64,000 nucleotides of DNA from Marinomonas spartinae (GTDB taxonomy: Bacteria > Pseudomonadota > Gammaproteobacteria > Pseudomonadales > Marinomonadaceae). Each line of letters starts with the position of its first letter. Position 1 is the first letter of the stretch. The stretch lies in contig NZ_JAEMUI010000007.1 of assembly GCF_016461715.1 (NCBI RefSeq), positions 62,001 to 126,000 on the forward strand, read 5' to 3'. The notes under the pieces were generated by a model. That model was given only the letters and a program-made list of their open reading frames with translations, ran no database searches and had not been told where the DNA came from. This document shows, in pieces, positions 26,164 to 33,675 of this stretch. The position numbers and the translations under genes were made by a program.

Positions 26164-26604
26164 ATGAACCTAGAATTAAGAAGTATAGACAAAACGAACT
26201 TCTATGAGATTTGCCAGTTAAAGGTAGCTCAACATCAGCTAAATCATGTTGATAGCAATGCTATTTCATTGGCTGAAGCAAACTTTATGAGCTTTCCTTG
26301 GTTTAAAGGTATCTATTCTGATAATAATCCAATTGGCTTTGTTTTAGTAAACGCAGACACAGTTTCGGATAAATTTGAGCTTTGGCGGTTCATGATCGAT
26401 AAATCTCAACAGTCAAAGGGTTATGGTCGTCTTGCTATCGATTTATTGAAGTCAGCGTTGGTTAATGAATTCGGAATATCGGCTCTATATACAAGTGTTG
26501 TTGTAGGATCAGACAGCCCTCAAGGTTTCTACGAAAATTGTGGTTTTGTATCAACAGGTCGCTTAGTGGAAGGGCGTGAAATAGAGCTGTGCCTATCTCT
26601 TTAA
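26164..26604 (+). CDS. GNAT N-acetyltransferase (cassette gene)
   Basis: 146 aa from ATG 26164, preceded by AAGGA; the open frame extends to 26113 but enters the candidate attC. The CoA loop QQSKGYGRLAI and FYENCGF are typical; the layout resembles small spermidine/diamine acetyltransferases. The stop is followed within a few bases by the 5' half of a Vibrio-like attC, so the gene is a former integron cassette. Substrate unknown. Confidence 0.85.
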   Translation: MNLELRSIDKTNFYEICQLKVAQHQLNHVDSNAISLAEANFMSFPWFKGIYSDNNPIGFVLVNADTVSDKFELWRFMIDKSQQSKGYGRLAIDLLKSALVNEFGISALYTSVVVGSDSPQGFYENCGFVSTGRLVEGREIELCLSL

Positions 26605-26607
26605 CTC

Positions 26608-26690
26608 CAAACATAACAGGCGTTTAAGACGGATTCCCAACTCACGGTATTTTCGGTTCCATTCAGCTTTAGTGTTTACGGTACAATGAG
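26608..26690 (+). repeat. Truncated Vibrio-type attC site
   Basis: The stretch from AACATAACAGGCGTTTAAGA through GACGGATTCCCAACTC and CCATTCAGCTTTAGTGTTTA matches the 5' half of attC sites common in Vibrio chromosomal integrons as I remember them. The expected 3' half (ending CCCCTTA...GCGGGCGTTA) is absent; a different inverted-repeat element starts at 26697. The site can therefore not fold into a working attC. Confidence 0.7.
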
Positions 26691-26696
26691 ATCTAT

Positions 26697-26769
26697 GGGG
26701 TCGAACACCTTTTCGACCTGATTCAAGCTAACTATTCTGATGTACTTTCACGAAAAGGGCTTTGACCCC
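26697..26769. repeat. 73-bp inverted-repeat element
   Basis: GGGGTCGAACACCTTTTCG at the left and CGAAAAGGGCTTTGACCCC at the right form an imperfect inverted repeat of 19 bases around a 35-base spacer. It sits exactly where the attC is cut off. Possibly a miniature insertion element or a remnant of an insertion-sequence end. Confidence 0.5.
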
Positions 26770-26779
26770 GACGGCTAGG

Positions 26780-27077
26780 GGAAGGGATGGGATTACTCTG
26801 TTTCCTCTCAATTACTTTGAGCTGCTCGTTTATTCCGCTCTGCTGAGCGGGTAACTTTTGTCAAATGATACAAAAGTAACCAAAAGATCTTTTATCGGGC
26901 TTTCAGCCCAAGCGTGTGATCGACATTTTATACAACTTACTTTCTCGGTACGCTTTAGGCTGTAAGGCATGGATTGGTTTTGAGGATAGGGGACAGGGCA
27001 TTTTTAACTGACTCTGAAACACCATAGGGTCGCGCAACTTCGTTGCGTCGAAGGCGCTTCTACTGTTTGCTTGCCGC
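26780..27077. repeat. Fourth, partial copy of the tandem repeat
   Basis: Shares CTCAATTACTTTGAGCTGCT and the GAGCGGGTAACTTTTG hairpin with copy 3 of the 24-25 kb array, then has a different middle of about 75 bases (26890-26962), then resumes at AAGGCATGGATTGG and runs into the long direct repeat. Confidence 0.75.
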
Positions 27078-27371
27078 AGCTCAATTTCAATCAGATATCA
27101 ACATGTTCTAATTGGCACTTATTTGAAAATATATTAGAGTGTCAACATGGCGTCTAGGAAGACGAAAGCCACATATTTCTCCCCTCCTGATGCACGGTTA
27201 TTAGACAAAACAAGCATGTTTGTTTAAGCTGAAGTCTGAACGCTCATTATGATCTATTATTTTATATAAATCATGATGTTAGCTAAATTTATCTGAATGG
27301 CTAATACCAGAATAACGCGCACACCGATTTATTGGATAAATGCGCATGCGTATTATTAAAAATGTTATGCC
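26964..27371. repeat. Long direct repeat, copy 2 (about 408 bp)
   Basis: Counterpart of 24946-25350, offset about 2018 bases. It ends ...GTTATGCC twelve bases before the next gene. The last 65 bases (AATAACGCGCA ... TGCGTATTATT ... GTTATGC) show partial symmetry, similar to an attC end, but the boxes are not consensus. Confidence 0.85.
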
Positions 27372-27383
27372 TTAGGAGGAAAA

Positions 27384-27761
27384 ATGACAGTTTCAGTCGA
27401 TTTAAGAATCGGTACAACTCCTTTTGAATTTTGGCGTGAATTTGGTGAAGACCAGATAAATGTTATTAATTCCAAGGTTTTTGTTGAATCTAAAAAATTA
27501 GTATTGTCTTGTGTGGCTAAGCCAGTCGACTCCAATCAACTCTCAGATGCTAAATCAATTTTTCGTAATCCGGATCAAGTAACACAAATAGTTGTAACTG
27601 ACGAAAGAATTTTGGAAAGGTTTGCTCGTTACGTCAAAAACCACCGAGGTGAGTTCGAATCTTGTAAATTGGCGATAACTTTTGGTAACCAGCAGTACCA
27701 GTATCCAGTAAAGGTTTCGAAACGTGAGCTTGGGGGTATGGTGATGCTAGTACAGACATAA
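27384..27761 (+). CDS. Unknown 125-aa protein (integron cassette)
   Basis: No family recognised. AGGAGG lies 5 bases before the ATG. No signal peptide or membrane helix. The chain starts with FEFWREFGEDQ and has an even mix of strands and helices. Its stop codon lies inside the R'' box of an attC site, as is usual for cassette genes. It may be cytoplasmic; function unknown. Confidence 0.75.
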   Translation: MTVSVDLRIGTTPFEFWREFGEDQINVINSKVFVESKKLVLSCVAKPVDSNQLSDAKSIFRNPDQVTQIVVTDERILERFARYVKNHRGEFESCKLAITFGNQQYQYPVKVSKRELGGMVMLVQT

Positions 27762-27871
27762 CAAACTGCTGTAGTCGCTCGCAGGCTCGCTGGGCCGCAA
27801 ACACATGGGCTGCGTCGCTTCGCTCCTAAATTTTAGCCCATGTGTTTCCACCCCTAAGCAGGGCGTTAGCA
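27757..27871 (+). repeat. attC recombination site (115 bp)
   Basis: Begins ACATAACAAACTGCTG and ends CCCCTAAGCAGGGCGTTAGCA: the two ends are complementary (AACAAACTGCT with AGCAGGGCGTT), and the inner part pairs further (GGGCCGCAAACACATGGGCT with AGCCCATGTGTTTCCACCCC). This is the extended, Vibrio-like attC layout. The cleavage point would be within G/TTAGCA at 27865/27866. Confidence 0.85.
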
Positions 27872-27902
27872 TATAATCAGTATCGAATATCGAGGAATAT
27901 AA

Positions 27903-28265
27903 ATGAAAGCTAATAGTTATGAAGATCTAAGTAGCCTCTATCAATGGATGGATTTCATCGTAAATGAAAAGGATATTGATATGAGCAGCATAGATTGCAA
28001 TTTGAAAATTTTCGGTGACGGGGATGACGCTTATTTGGTGATTAATGTCTACGGAAGCGACACAAATTCAACTGAGTACTATTTTAAACCTGACGACACA
28101 GAAAATGGATTGATGGCACTTATTTCTTGTGTGAGAAGCTTCAATTTTTCGTTAAAAGAGCTTCTAGAAAAGTTGCCATTTCAAAACTATGTAGAGAACG
28201 ATGTTGGCTGTTATGCATCTGTTAAAGGTATAAAAATATTCAAAGAAAATGTGGTATCAAACTAG
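27903..28265 (+). CDS. Unknown acidic 120-aa protein (integron cassette)
   Basis: No family recognised. Acidic, cytoplasmic-looking, with no membrane segment. CGAGGAAT lies before the ATG. It starts 32 bases after the attC end, as expected for the first gene of a cassette. The next gene, the 54-aa partner of the YafO toxin, begins 10 bases after its stop, so it probably belongs to the same transcript. It may be an immunity-type protein or an additional partner, but this is a guess from layout. Confidence 0.75.
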   Translation: MKANSYEDLSSLYQWMDFIVNEKDIDMSSIDCNLKIFGDGDDAYLVINVYGSDTNSTEYYFKPDDTENGLMALISCVRSFNFSLKELLEKLPFQNYVENDVGCYASVKGIKIFKENVVSN

Positions 28266-28275
28266 GGAGAAAACA

Positions 28276-28440
28276 ATGAAGAAAAGTATCAGAATTACCG
28301 TAAAAAATGTGTCCAGTAATAATACTAAAAAGCCAACATCGGATTCATCGCTAATTGTTTCATCCAGAAAAATTGATCAAGCTTTAGAGAAGAGGAAGAA
28401 AGAAAAAAATAATGCTGAGGAGTTTACCGAATGGAAGTAA
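28276..28440 (+). CDS. Basic 54-aa protein, candidate antitoxin of a YafO-type system
   Basis: Small, highly charged (many K, S, E), with no recognised domain and no typical Phd/YafN fold (YafN is about 97 aa). It starts with MKKSIRITVKNV and ends in a Lys/Glu-rich helix (ALEKRKKEKNNAEEFTEW). GGGAG lies 6 bases upstream of the ATG. Its last 10 bases overlap the toxin gene at 28431, so the pair is translationally coupled in the antitoxin-first order. The antitoxin role comes from position and size only. Confidence 0.65.
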   Translation: MKKSIRITVKNVSSNNTKKPTSDSSLIVSSRKIDQALEKRKKEKNNAEEFTEWK

Positions 28441-28817
28441 AGGTATTTACCTCTTCTCTAATAAGAGACACCATGCCAGATTCGGAGTTGGCCAACCTTG
28501 TATCAGAGTTTAGAGAGTATAAAAAATCTGGGAATGCTCCGCTACTCTTTGGTCGAGATGCTTCATATAATCGTCCAGATGCAGTTCTTAAGGCTGATAT
28601 GCATCATATTCACCTAAAGGGCAATGAAAAATGGACTTTAAAAATTGTTCAGTTCAGAAGGCTGAGCAATCTCCACCTCATCTATTGTCGTGGCTTCATG
28701 AATCCAAATGCATACTTGTTAATTGCAGTCATAGATAGAGCGCATGAAAGGGCACGAAACATTAATTTCATGCTGGATATGGCCGAAATTGCAGAGAATT
28801 TTCGATCAAAAGTATGA
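28431..28817 (+). CDS. YafO-family toxin (ribosome-dependent mRNA interferase)
   Basis: 128 aa, the usual length for YafO (about 132). The order of landmarks matches E. coli YafO as I recall it: SLIRD near the start, EFREYKKSG..P.LFGRDA..., IHL in mid-chain, QFRRLSNLHLIYCRG, LLIAVI, then a basic ARNINFMLDMAEIAENFR tail. YafO binds the ribosome and cuts mRNA near the start codon, halting growth. It is the last gene of a three-gene integron cassette (27866-29231). In E. coli the partner is the larger YafN; here only a 54-aa gene is overlapped with it. Confidence 0.85.
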   Translation: MEVKVFTSSLIRDTMPDSELANLVSEFREYKKSGNAPLLFGRDASYNRPDAVLKADMHHIHLKGNEKWTLKIVQFRRLSNLHLIYCRGFMNPNAYLLIAVIDRAHERARNINFMLDMAEIAENFRSKV

Positions 28818-29179
28818 ATCAAAAGGGTCAGTGTTATTGATTGTTCTTTAACTGTTCTAGAGCCTTGAAAATAATGTCTTTTTAAGGTGTTTTTTTCGGT
28901 AAATTTTACTTTCGAAAAGTTTATCGGTTGGTTAGATTAAAACCAATAACTCTGAGACAGGCTGACTTATGGGCGACCCCCATTGATCTCATGGAGCCTG
29001 AGGATCGAGTCTTGCCTAATGATTAGGATTCGAGTAAAAAGAGTTATATAGTCATAAAAAATAAACGTAAATCTCTCCTGAAATTTGGGAATACCCTTAG
29101 CAAGGGAGAAAAAGCACTGCGATATTAACAGGGATGTCGCCAATTCTGAAAAAGCAAATCCCCTATAGATAACGCGGCT
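28818..29179. other. Non-coding tail of the YafO cassette
   Basis: About 360 bases without a credible gene between the toxin and its attC, unusually long for a cassette. A small hairpin (GGTTGGTT / AACCAATA-like, 28927-28953) and a GAGGATCGAGTCTTGCC stretch are visible; no function recognised. It may hold the remnant of another cassette. Confidence 0.4.
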
Positions 29180-29237
29180 GTTTAACAGACGGTTATAGTC
29201 ATGGCTTCGCCACAGTATAACCGCTTAGTAGTTAGGT
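29180..29237 (+). repeat. attC recombination site (58 bp)
   Basis: Outer boxes GTTTAAC (RYYYAAC) and GTTAGGT (GTTRRRY) fit the consensus fully. Between them CGGTTATA / TATAACCG pair perfectly, and TGGC-TTC-GCCA forms the tip. Cleavage would be at G/TTAGGT (29231/29232). The next gene starts 15 bases on. Confidence 0.9.
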
Positions 29238-29252
29238 AAGCAGAGAGAAATT

Positions 29253-30125
29253 ATGTCTGACGGAAACTCAATTATAAATCTCGGCGATTTAGCAAAGCCT
29301 GCTACCGTTCTTATTGAAAAAGTTTCAAATGCGGTTGGGGTGCTTTACGAACCACGAAGGATTAGGAAAAAAGCTGAGGCGGAAGCAGATGCGGAAAAAA
29401 TAAAAACGTTAGCTGGAATAGAACTAACGGAAATTCAGCAACGAGGAATCGAAAGACTAGTGCACCAAGAAGCTAGGAAGCAAGAAAATATAGAGAATAT
29501 TACTGCTCAAGCAGCTACAGCGTTGCCCCCCAACGCTAAAACAGAGGATTTAGAAGAGGATTGGGTAGCCCACTTCTTTGATCGATGCGAAAAAGTATCT
29601 GATACACATATGCAATCGCTGTGGTCAAGTCTCTTGGCAGGTGAGGCAACAACTCCAGGAACTTACTCAAAGAGAACCATCGATTTTGTGGCATCAATGG
29701 ATAAAAAGGATGCAGAGTTGTTCACAAAATTTTGCCAGTTCACTTGGATGATTGGAGGTCCGGTACCATTGATCTTTGAAACATCAGATGAAATATATAC
29801 CAAAAATGGCATCAGTTTTTCTGATATAAAACACCTTGACGCAATTGGTCTCATTTCGTTTGAGTCGACTTCAGGCTACATAAATATGGGATTCGGAAAA
29901 AATGCTGTTATTTTTTACTTTGGTTTACCAACGTTAATCGAATTTAACAAGGACAAAGACAATCAAATAATATTGGGGAAAGTACTTTTCACTCAAGCAG
30001 GTAAAGAGCTCGTCAATATCTGCGGAGCTAAAAGAAATCAAGAATTCTATGAATACGCTATTAAAAAGCTATCTCAACAAAACATATGTCTTTCCAGTGT
30101 GTTACCTAACAATCGTGTCAATTAG
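29253..30125 (+). CDS. DUF2806-like protein (integron cassette)
   Basis: 290 aa. The N-terminal third is a charged helix (RKKAEAEADAEKIK, ARKQENIENI); the middle has DWVAHFFDRCEKVSD and MQSLWSSLLAGEATTPGTYSKRTIDF, which is the recognisable core of DUF2806 proteins; the last third has strands and a hydrophobic stretch around GKNAVIFYFGL. No membrane helix is certain. AGAGAG precedes the ATG. The stop lies inside an attC. DUF2806 has no established activity; its presence in a cassette next to a toxin cassette makes a defence role plausible but unproven. Confidence 0.75.
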   Translation: MSDGNSIINLGDLAKPATVLIEKVSNAVGVLYEPRRIRKKAEAEADAEKIKTLAGIELTEIQQRGIERLVHQEARKQENIENITAQAATALPPNAKTEDLEEDWVAHFFDRCEKVSDTHMQSLWSSLLAGEATTPGTYSKRTIDFVASMDKKDAELFTKFCQFTWMIGGPVPLIFETSDEIYTKNGISFSDIKHLDAIGLISFESTSGYINMGFGKNAVIFYFGLPTLIEFNKDKDNQIILGKVLFTQAGKELVNICGAKRNQEFYEYAIKKLSQQNICLSSVLPNNRVN

Positions 30126-30165
30126 GATGCTCGCAAGCTCGGCGCCTATTACGCGGGCGTTAGTC
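30104..30165 (+). repeat. attC recombination site (62 bp)
   Basis: Outer boxes ACCTAAC and GTTAGTC are almost perfectly complementary (GACTAAC). Inner arms AATTAGG / CCTATT and a GCTCGCAAGC tip complete the imperfect hairpin. The site overlaps the 3' end of the DUF2806 gene by 22 bases. Cleavage would be at 30159/30160. Confidence 0.85.
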
Positions 30166-30188
30166 GTACTCTTTGAGGTGATTTGATC

Positions 30189-30783
30189 TTGCTAGACACT
30201 ATGGGTTTTATAGTTGCAATCATGCCTATAGCAATGTCACCTGGCGCGAGCTTCACCCTAGCCGTGTAAAATATTTCAATATCAGATTTACGTAGCGCGT
30301 TTAGTATAATTCTCGGAACTGCTGTTGGGATTCTTATTCATGGTTTTTTGGTAGGTATTGGTGTTTCGAGTTTAATTTCCGATAGTTCTATTGCTATGAG
30401 TGCATTTCAGATTTCTGGTGTTTTATTCTTAGGTTATTTGGCTATTGTTGAATGGAATTTTAAGTTTTAAAAATAAAACGGAACTAAGTAGCAATCTGGC
30501 CGGTTTCAAAGAAGCTCTGCTGTTAAATCTATTTAATGCGAAAGCCATTATCCTCTATCTTACTGTTGTTCCAATATTCGCAGGTAGGGAGCTAGTTAAC
30601 TATTTAATTCTGTCTTCTTTGCATGTGGCGGTCATGTCCGTTTGGATTTTATTTTCTGGAGTATTAATTTTAGTGGCTAGGGCAAAATTGAAACTAAACA
30701 TACTGAGTGGCATTATAAATACTGTTGGTGATTCCTTTTTGGTTGTAATAACTCTTAGTACAGCATTCCACCTATACAACTAA
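30189..30783 (+). pseudogene. Broken LysE-family amino-acid exporter
   Basis: The remains of one LysE/RhtB-type membrane transporter. A TTG frame at 30189 gives GFIVAIMPIAMSPGASFTLAV (split here by a TAA at 30267), the family's SPG-x-x-F/N start. The same frame continues after the stop with GTAVGILIHGFLVGIGVSSL and LFLGYLAI, then a frameshift near 30440-30450 moves to the frame that ends ...AFHLYN at 30783. One stop plus one frameshift make it non-functional unless decoded specially. It follows an attC, so it entered as a cassette and decayed. Confidence 0.8.
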
Positions 30784-30893
30784 AAAACAGTAGCACGTAG
30801 CCTGTACCGGACTTTAGCTTAATTGGGACAACCACCTGTTGAGATTAATTCTCTGGCTGTCTATTAGTAAAAGTGTGTTATAAATGAGGTTAT

Positions 30894-31376
30894 ATGATTC
30901 GGCCAGCAAATGTCTCCGATGTAGATGTATTATCAGTGTTAACCTATGAAGCGTGGGAGGGGAGTTTGTTTCCTCTGCTCCATCCAGAAGTGGTCTCTTC
31001 GTTGTCTGTTGGGTGGTTTGCTGAGGCATTAAAGGAAGACATAGCTTGTGATGTTGTTTGCGTCGTGGTTTATGAAGAAGATAATGAAATTCTTGGCTAT
31101 GCCGCTGGGAAGTGTCCCTCTGAGCGTTCTGATTTCGAGATACTGCGGTTGTATGTTCATCCGGATGCTCAGGGTTTAGGAATTGGGCGTAAATTGTTTT
31201 TAGAAATGAAAACTCAATCTATTGCTTTAAATAAATCACAAATGATTGTGTGGACTTTGCTTGGGGCGGCTAATAACCCGTTTTATAGGAGTCTGCTACC
31301 TGTTGACATCACGAATAGAGAGATTGCCATCTTTGGCTTTAAATACAGTGGGATAGGGTATATTTATTCGTTATAA
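30894..31376 (+). CDS. GNAT N-acetyltransferase
   Basis: 160 aa. Opens with IRPANVSDVDVL; the CoA-binding loop is HPDAQGLGIGRKLF; NNPFYRSLLP is the usual end helix. ATGAGG lies 5 bases before the ATG. It is in the cassette-like zone and in the same direction as the cassettes, but no clear attC follows. Substrate unknown. Confidence 0.85.
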   Translation: MIRPANVSDVDVLSVLTYEAWEGSLFPLLHPEVVSSLSVGWFAEALKEDIACDVVCVVVYEEDNEILGYAAGKCPSERSDFEILRLYVHPDAQGLGIGRKLFLEMKTQSIALNKSQMIVWTLLGAANNPFYRSLLPVDITNREIAIFGFKYSGIGYIYSL

Positions 31377-31465
31377 ACTCTGCTTAGGGTGCTCCTAAAT
31401 TTAGATAATCAGTACGACACTATGAGGCCATCAGTGACGTTTGCTAGAGAGTGAGGTGAAGTAGC

Positions 31466-31876
31466 ATGACAATAACATACGAAGAATCCGTTCCGAGTCC
31501 GCAGGAATTCTGCGAACTGCGCGTAAAAGCGGGCTTATCAGCCAAGTCTTTAAAGGCGGCCACAGTTGCCCTACCAAATAGCCTGTATGGAATTTCAATA
31601 CGACAGGGTGGGGATTTGATTGCTATGGGGCGTGTCGTTGGTGATGGTGCCTGTAACTTTGAGATCGTGGATGTGGCCGTTGACCCAATGCATCAAGGGA
31701 AAGGGTTGGGGCGAAAAGTGATGGAGTATATTGATCACTATTTATCATCCGTTGCTTTAGAAGGGTCATATGTTTCAATGATTGCGGATGAACCCGCTTT
31801 TTACGAAAAATTGGGATACAAACTTGTTGCTCCCTCTTGTCAGGGTATGACAAAAAAATTCAAACCACACGCATGA
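31466..31876 (+). CDS. GNAT N-acetyltransferase, paralogue of the gene at 15856
   Basis: 136 aa. Shares the layout LRVKAGLSAKSLKAAT, GRVVGDGACNFEI and AFYEKLGY with the gene at 15856-16266, so the two are paralogues. CoA loop HQGKGLGRKVM. TGAGGTG lies upstream of the ATG. Substrate unknown. Confidence 0.87.
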   Translation: MTITYEESVPSPQEFCELRVKAGLSAKSLKAATVALPNSLYGISIRQGGDLIAMGRVVGDGACNFEIVDVAVDPMHQGKGLGRKVMEYIDHYLSSVALEGSYVSMIADEPAFYEKLGYKLVAPSCQGMTKKFKPHA

Positions 31877-32376
31877 TTGAATATTAGAAAGCGATAAAAG
31901 TGCTTTACGATTTCGTTTCTCTCACGCGTAGTATTTATTCACTCATTTATATTATTTTCCTCGCCATTTAATAAATCTATTGAAGCTATTGTTTATTTCA
32001 ATCTATTAGATGTTGACTGATGATAAAGTCAAATACATTGAAAAAATGTGCCATATTTTGATAAAAAAATGATGAGTTTTTATAAAAATAAATGAACTCC
32101 CTCTGTGTCATAGAGTCTAAATATTCGAAAATAATAGAGTATATCAACTACTTAAGGTGTATTTTCATGGTTGATTAAGTCAAATAGAAAAGGTGCCAAA
32201 TCTTGATAACTTCAGTGAAACCGTCGACGTATACTCGAACTTACTCTATGAAAGCATCCCCCAAAGTGTCATCTATCTATTGGGTGGTCTGCTAATTCTG
32301 ACGAGTGTCTGACGGCTTTGCTTTGTTAAAGCAAAAAGGTTGTCGGTATAAATAAAAAACACAGAGGAGCGTTAAA
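31877..32376. other. AT-rich intergenic region with a partial direct repeat
   Basis: About 500 bases without a gene. A stretch AAGTCAAATA...AAAA.GTGCCA.AT.TTGATA occurs at 32025-32062 and again at 32176-32206 with a shorter middle, about 150 bases apart. It could be binding sites for a regulator of the next gene or the trace of a small duplication. Confidence 0.45.
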
Positions 32377-32910
32377 TTGAAATATCCTAAATCCATCAGA
32401 GCGATACATTGGCTCAGTGCAGCAATTATAATAGGTTTGCTCACTGTTGGCATCTATATGACCCCTTACGATGAAGCAAATGCGGTATTCGAAGATAAAT
32501 TATATTTTTGGCATAAATCATTCGGGTTGTTGCTTTTTATTATTGTTATAGGGCGTCTTATTTATCGAAGAAAACGCTCTTTACCCGCCTTGCCCAGTGG
32601 TATATCAGGTCCTGAAAGAAAATTAGCAAGACTAGCTCACATATTATTCTATATTCTAATGGTTGTTATTCCTATATTGGGATATATTCAATCTAGTAGC
32701 TATATATACAGTAATGGGGTCAGTTTTTTCTTCTTTGATTTACCTGAAGTGATACCAAAAAACAACCATATATATGAAATAGCCAATGCACTACACAAAT
32801 GGCTAGCCTTTGTATTGATAGGTCTTATTGTTGCTCATGTACTAGGGGCATTAAGACATCGATTTTTTGATAAAAACAAAGATAATGATGTATTAGGCAG
32901 AATGCTTTAA
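32377..32910 (+). CDS. Cytochrome b561-type di-heme membrane protein
   Basis: 177 aa with four hydrophobic segments. Heme-ligand histidines are visible in RAIHWLSA, FWHKSFG, ALHKWLAF and IVAHVLGALRH. TTG start, preceded by GAGGAG 8 bases upstream. The family (CybB) moves electrons between ubiquinol and small acceptors such as superoxide in the inner membrane. Single gene, followed by a strong terminator. Confidence 0.88.
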   Translation: MKYPKSIRAIHWLSAAIIIGLLTVGIYMTPYDEANAVFEDKLYFWHKSFGLLLFIIVIGRLIYRRKRSLPALPSGISGPERKLARLAHILFYILMVVIPILGYIQSSSYIYSNGVSFFFFDLPEVIPKNNHIYEIANALHKWLAFVLIGLIVAHVLGALRHRFFDKNKDNDVLGRML

Positions 32911-32990
32911 AAACTGTATAGCATACTCATAATATCCTATGTCGGTCTTGGATGATGGCTAATATGGATAATCAAGGAACGTTTCTAAGC

Positions 32991-33022
32991 AAAAAAAGCG
33001 GATCAGTCTATCCGCTTTTTTG
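32991..33022 (+). terminator. Terminator after the cytochrome b561 gene
   Basis: AAAAAAAGCGGAT / ATCCGCTTTTTT stem with a 6-base loop. Confidence 0.8.
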
Positions 33023-33188
33023 CATTTTACTCTTCGAAAGAAGGAAGCTTTTAACACTCTTTTGTATGTGTCCTGTCATCTGATTTTTACAGGTAAAACT
33101 TTATTTTAAAAACGAATAAAAAGAGTTGTTTGAAGGGGCGGGTATGATAGGCTTTCTTCTGCTGACTAGAAATATTTAGGAGTTCGAT

Positions 33189-33587
33189 ATGAATGAGTCT
33201 ATATCAGGGCAATGTCATTGTGGATCCATTCAATGGACAGCAACGTTACCGCATAAACGTGCACTCAATTGTCATTGTAATATGTGTCGCTCTCTAAGTG
33301 GTGCGGATTACAGCTCTTGGATTGTCATTCCGTCAGAGCAGTTTAGTATACTGCTTGGTCATGAATATGTGACAGAGTATCAAGCGACGGAATCCTTCTC
33401 GAAGTCCTTTTGTAAAAAGTGTGGTTCAACCGTTAACTGTATTAATGACGATAAATTCCCTAACCATATTTATATTGCAAAGGGGAATGTGTCCACTCAC
33501 TTCGATATTCCTGCTGAGATACAGGTATTTACAAAGTTTAAGGCTGATTGGGTTGAGGTTGAAAAAGATATTCCGGTTTTTAATTAA
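33189..33587 (+). CDS. GFA-family (glutathione-dependent formaldehyde-activating type) zinc protein
   Basis: 132 aa. The cysteine pattern of the family is complete: QCHCGSI at the start, CHCNMCR and FCKKCGS, two zinc sites. AGGAG is 5 bases before the ATG. The true substrate of most members is unknown; a glutathione-adduct role is by family name only. A second member lies at 38962. Confidence 0.88.
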   Translation: MNESISGQCHCGSIQWTATLPHKRALNCHCNMCRSLSGADYSSWIVIPSEQFSILLGHEYVTEYQATESFSKSFCKKCGSTVNCINDDKFPNHIYIAKGNVSTHFDIPAEIQVFTKFKADWVEVEKDIPVFN

Positions 33588-33675
33588 TGCTATATTGTCA
33601 TTATAATAGATGGTTTTTTAATTTCGACCTTCAGGTTTAGACTGTCGTTCTATTTTAATAGGATAGGATCATAAT

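Noticed and set aside
24011-27371. CRISPR array reading of the repeats
   Set aside because: Units are about 359 bp and contiguous, without short repeats alternating with unique spacers, and no cas genes are present.
30784-30893. Possible attC after the broken LysE gene (contains GTTATAA)
   Set aside because: No complementary 5' box or inner arms could be found.
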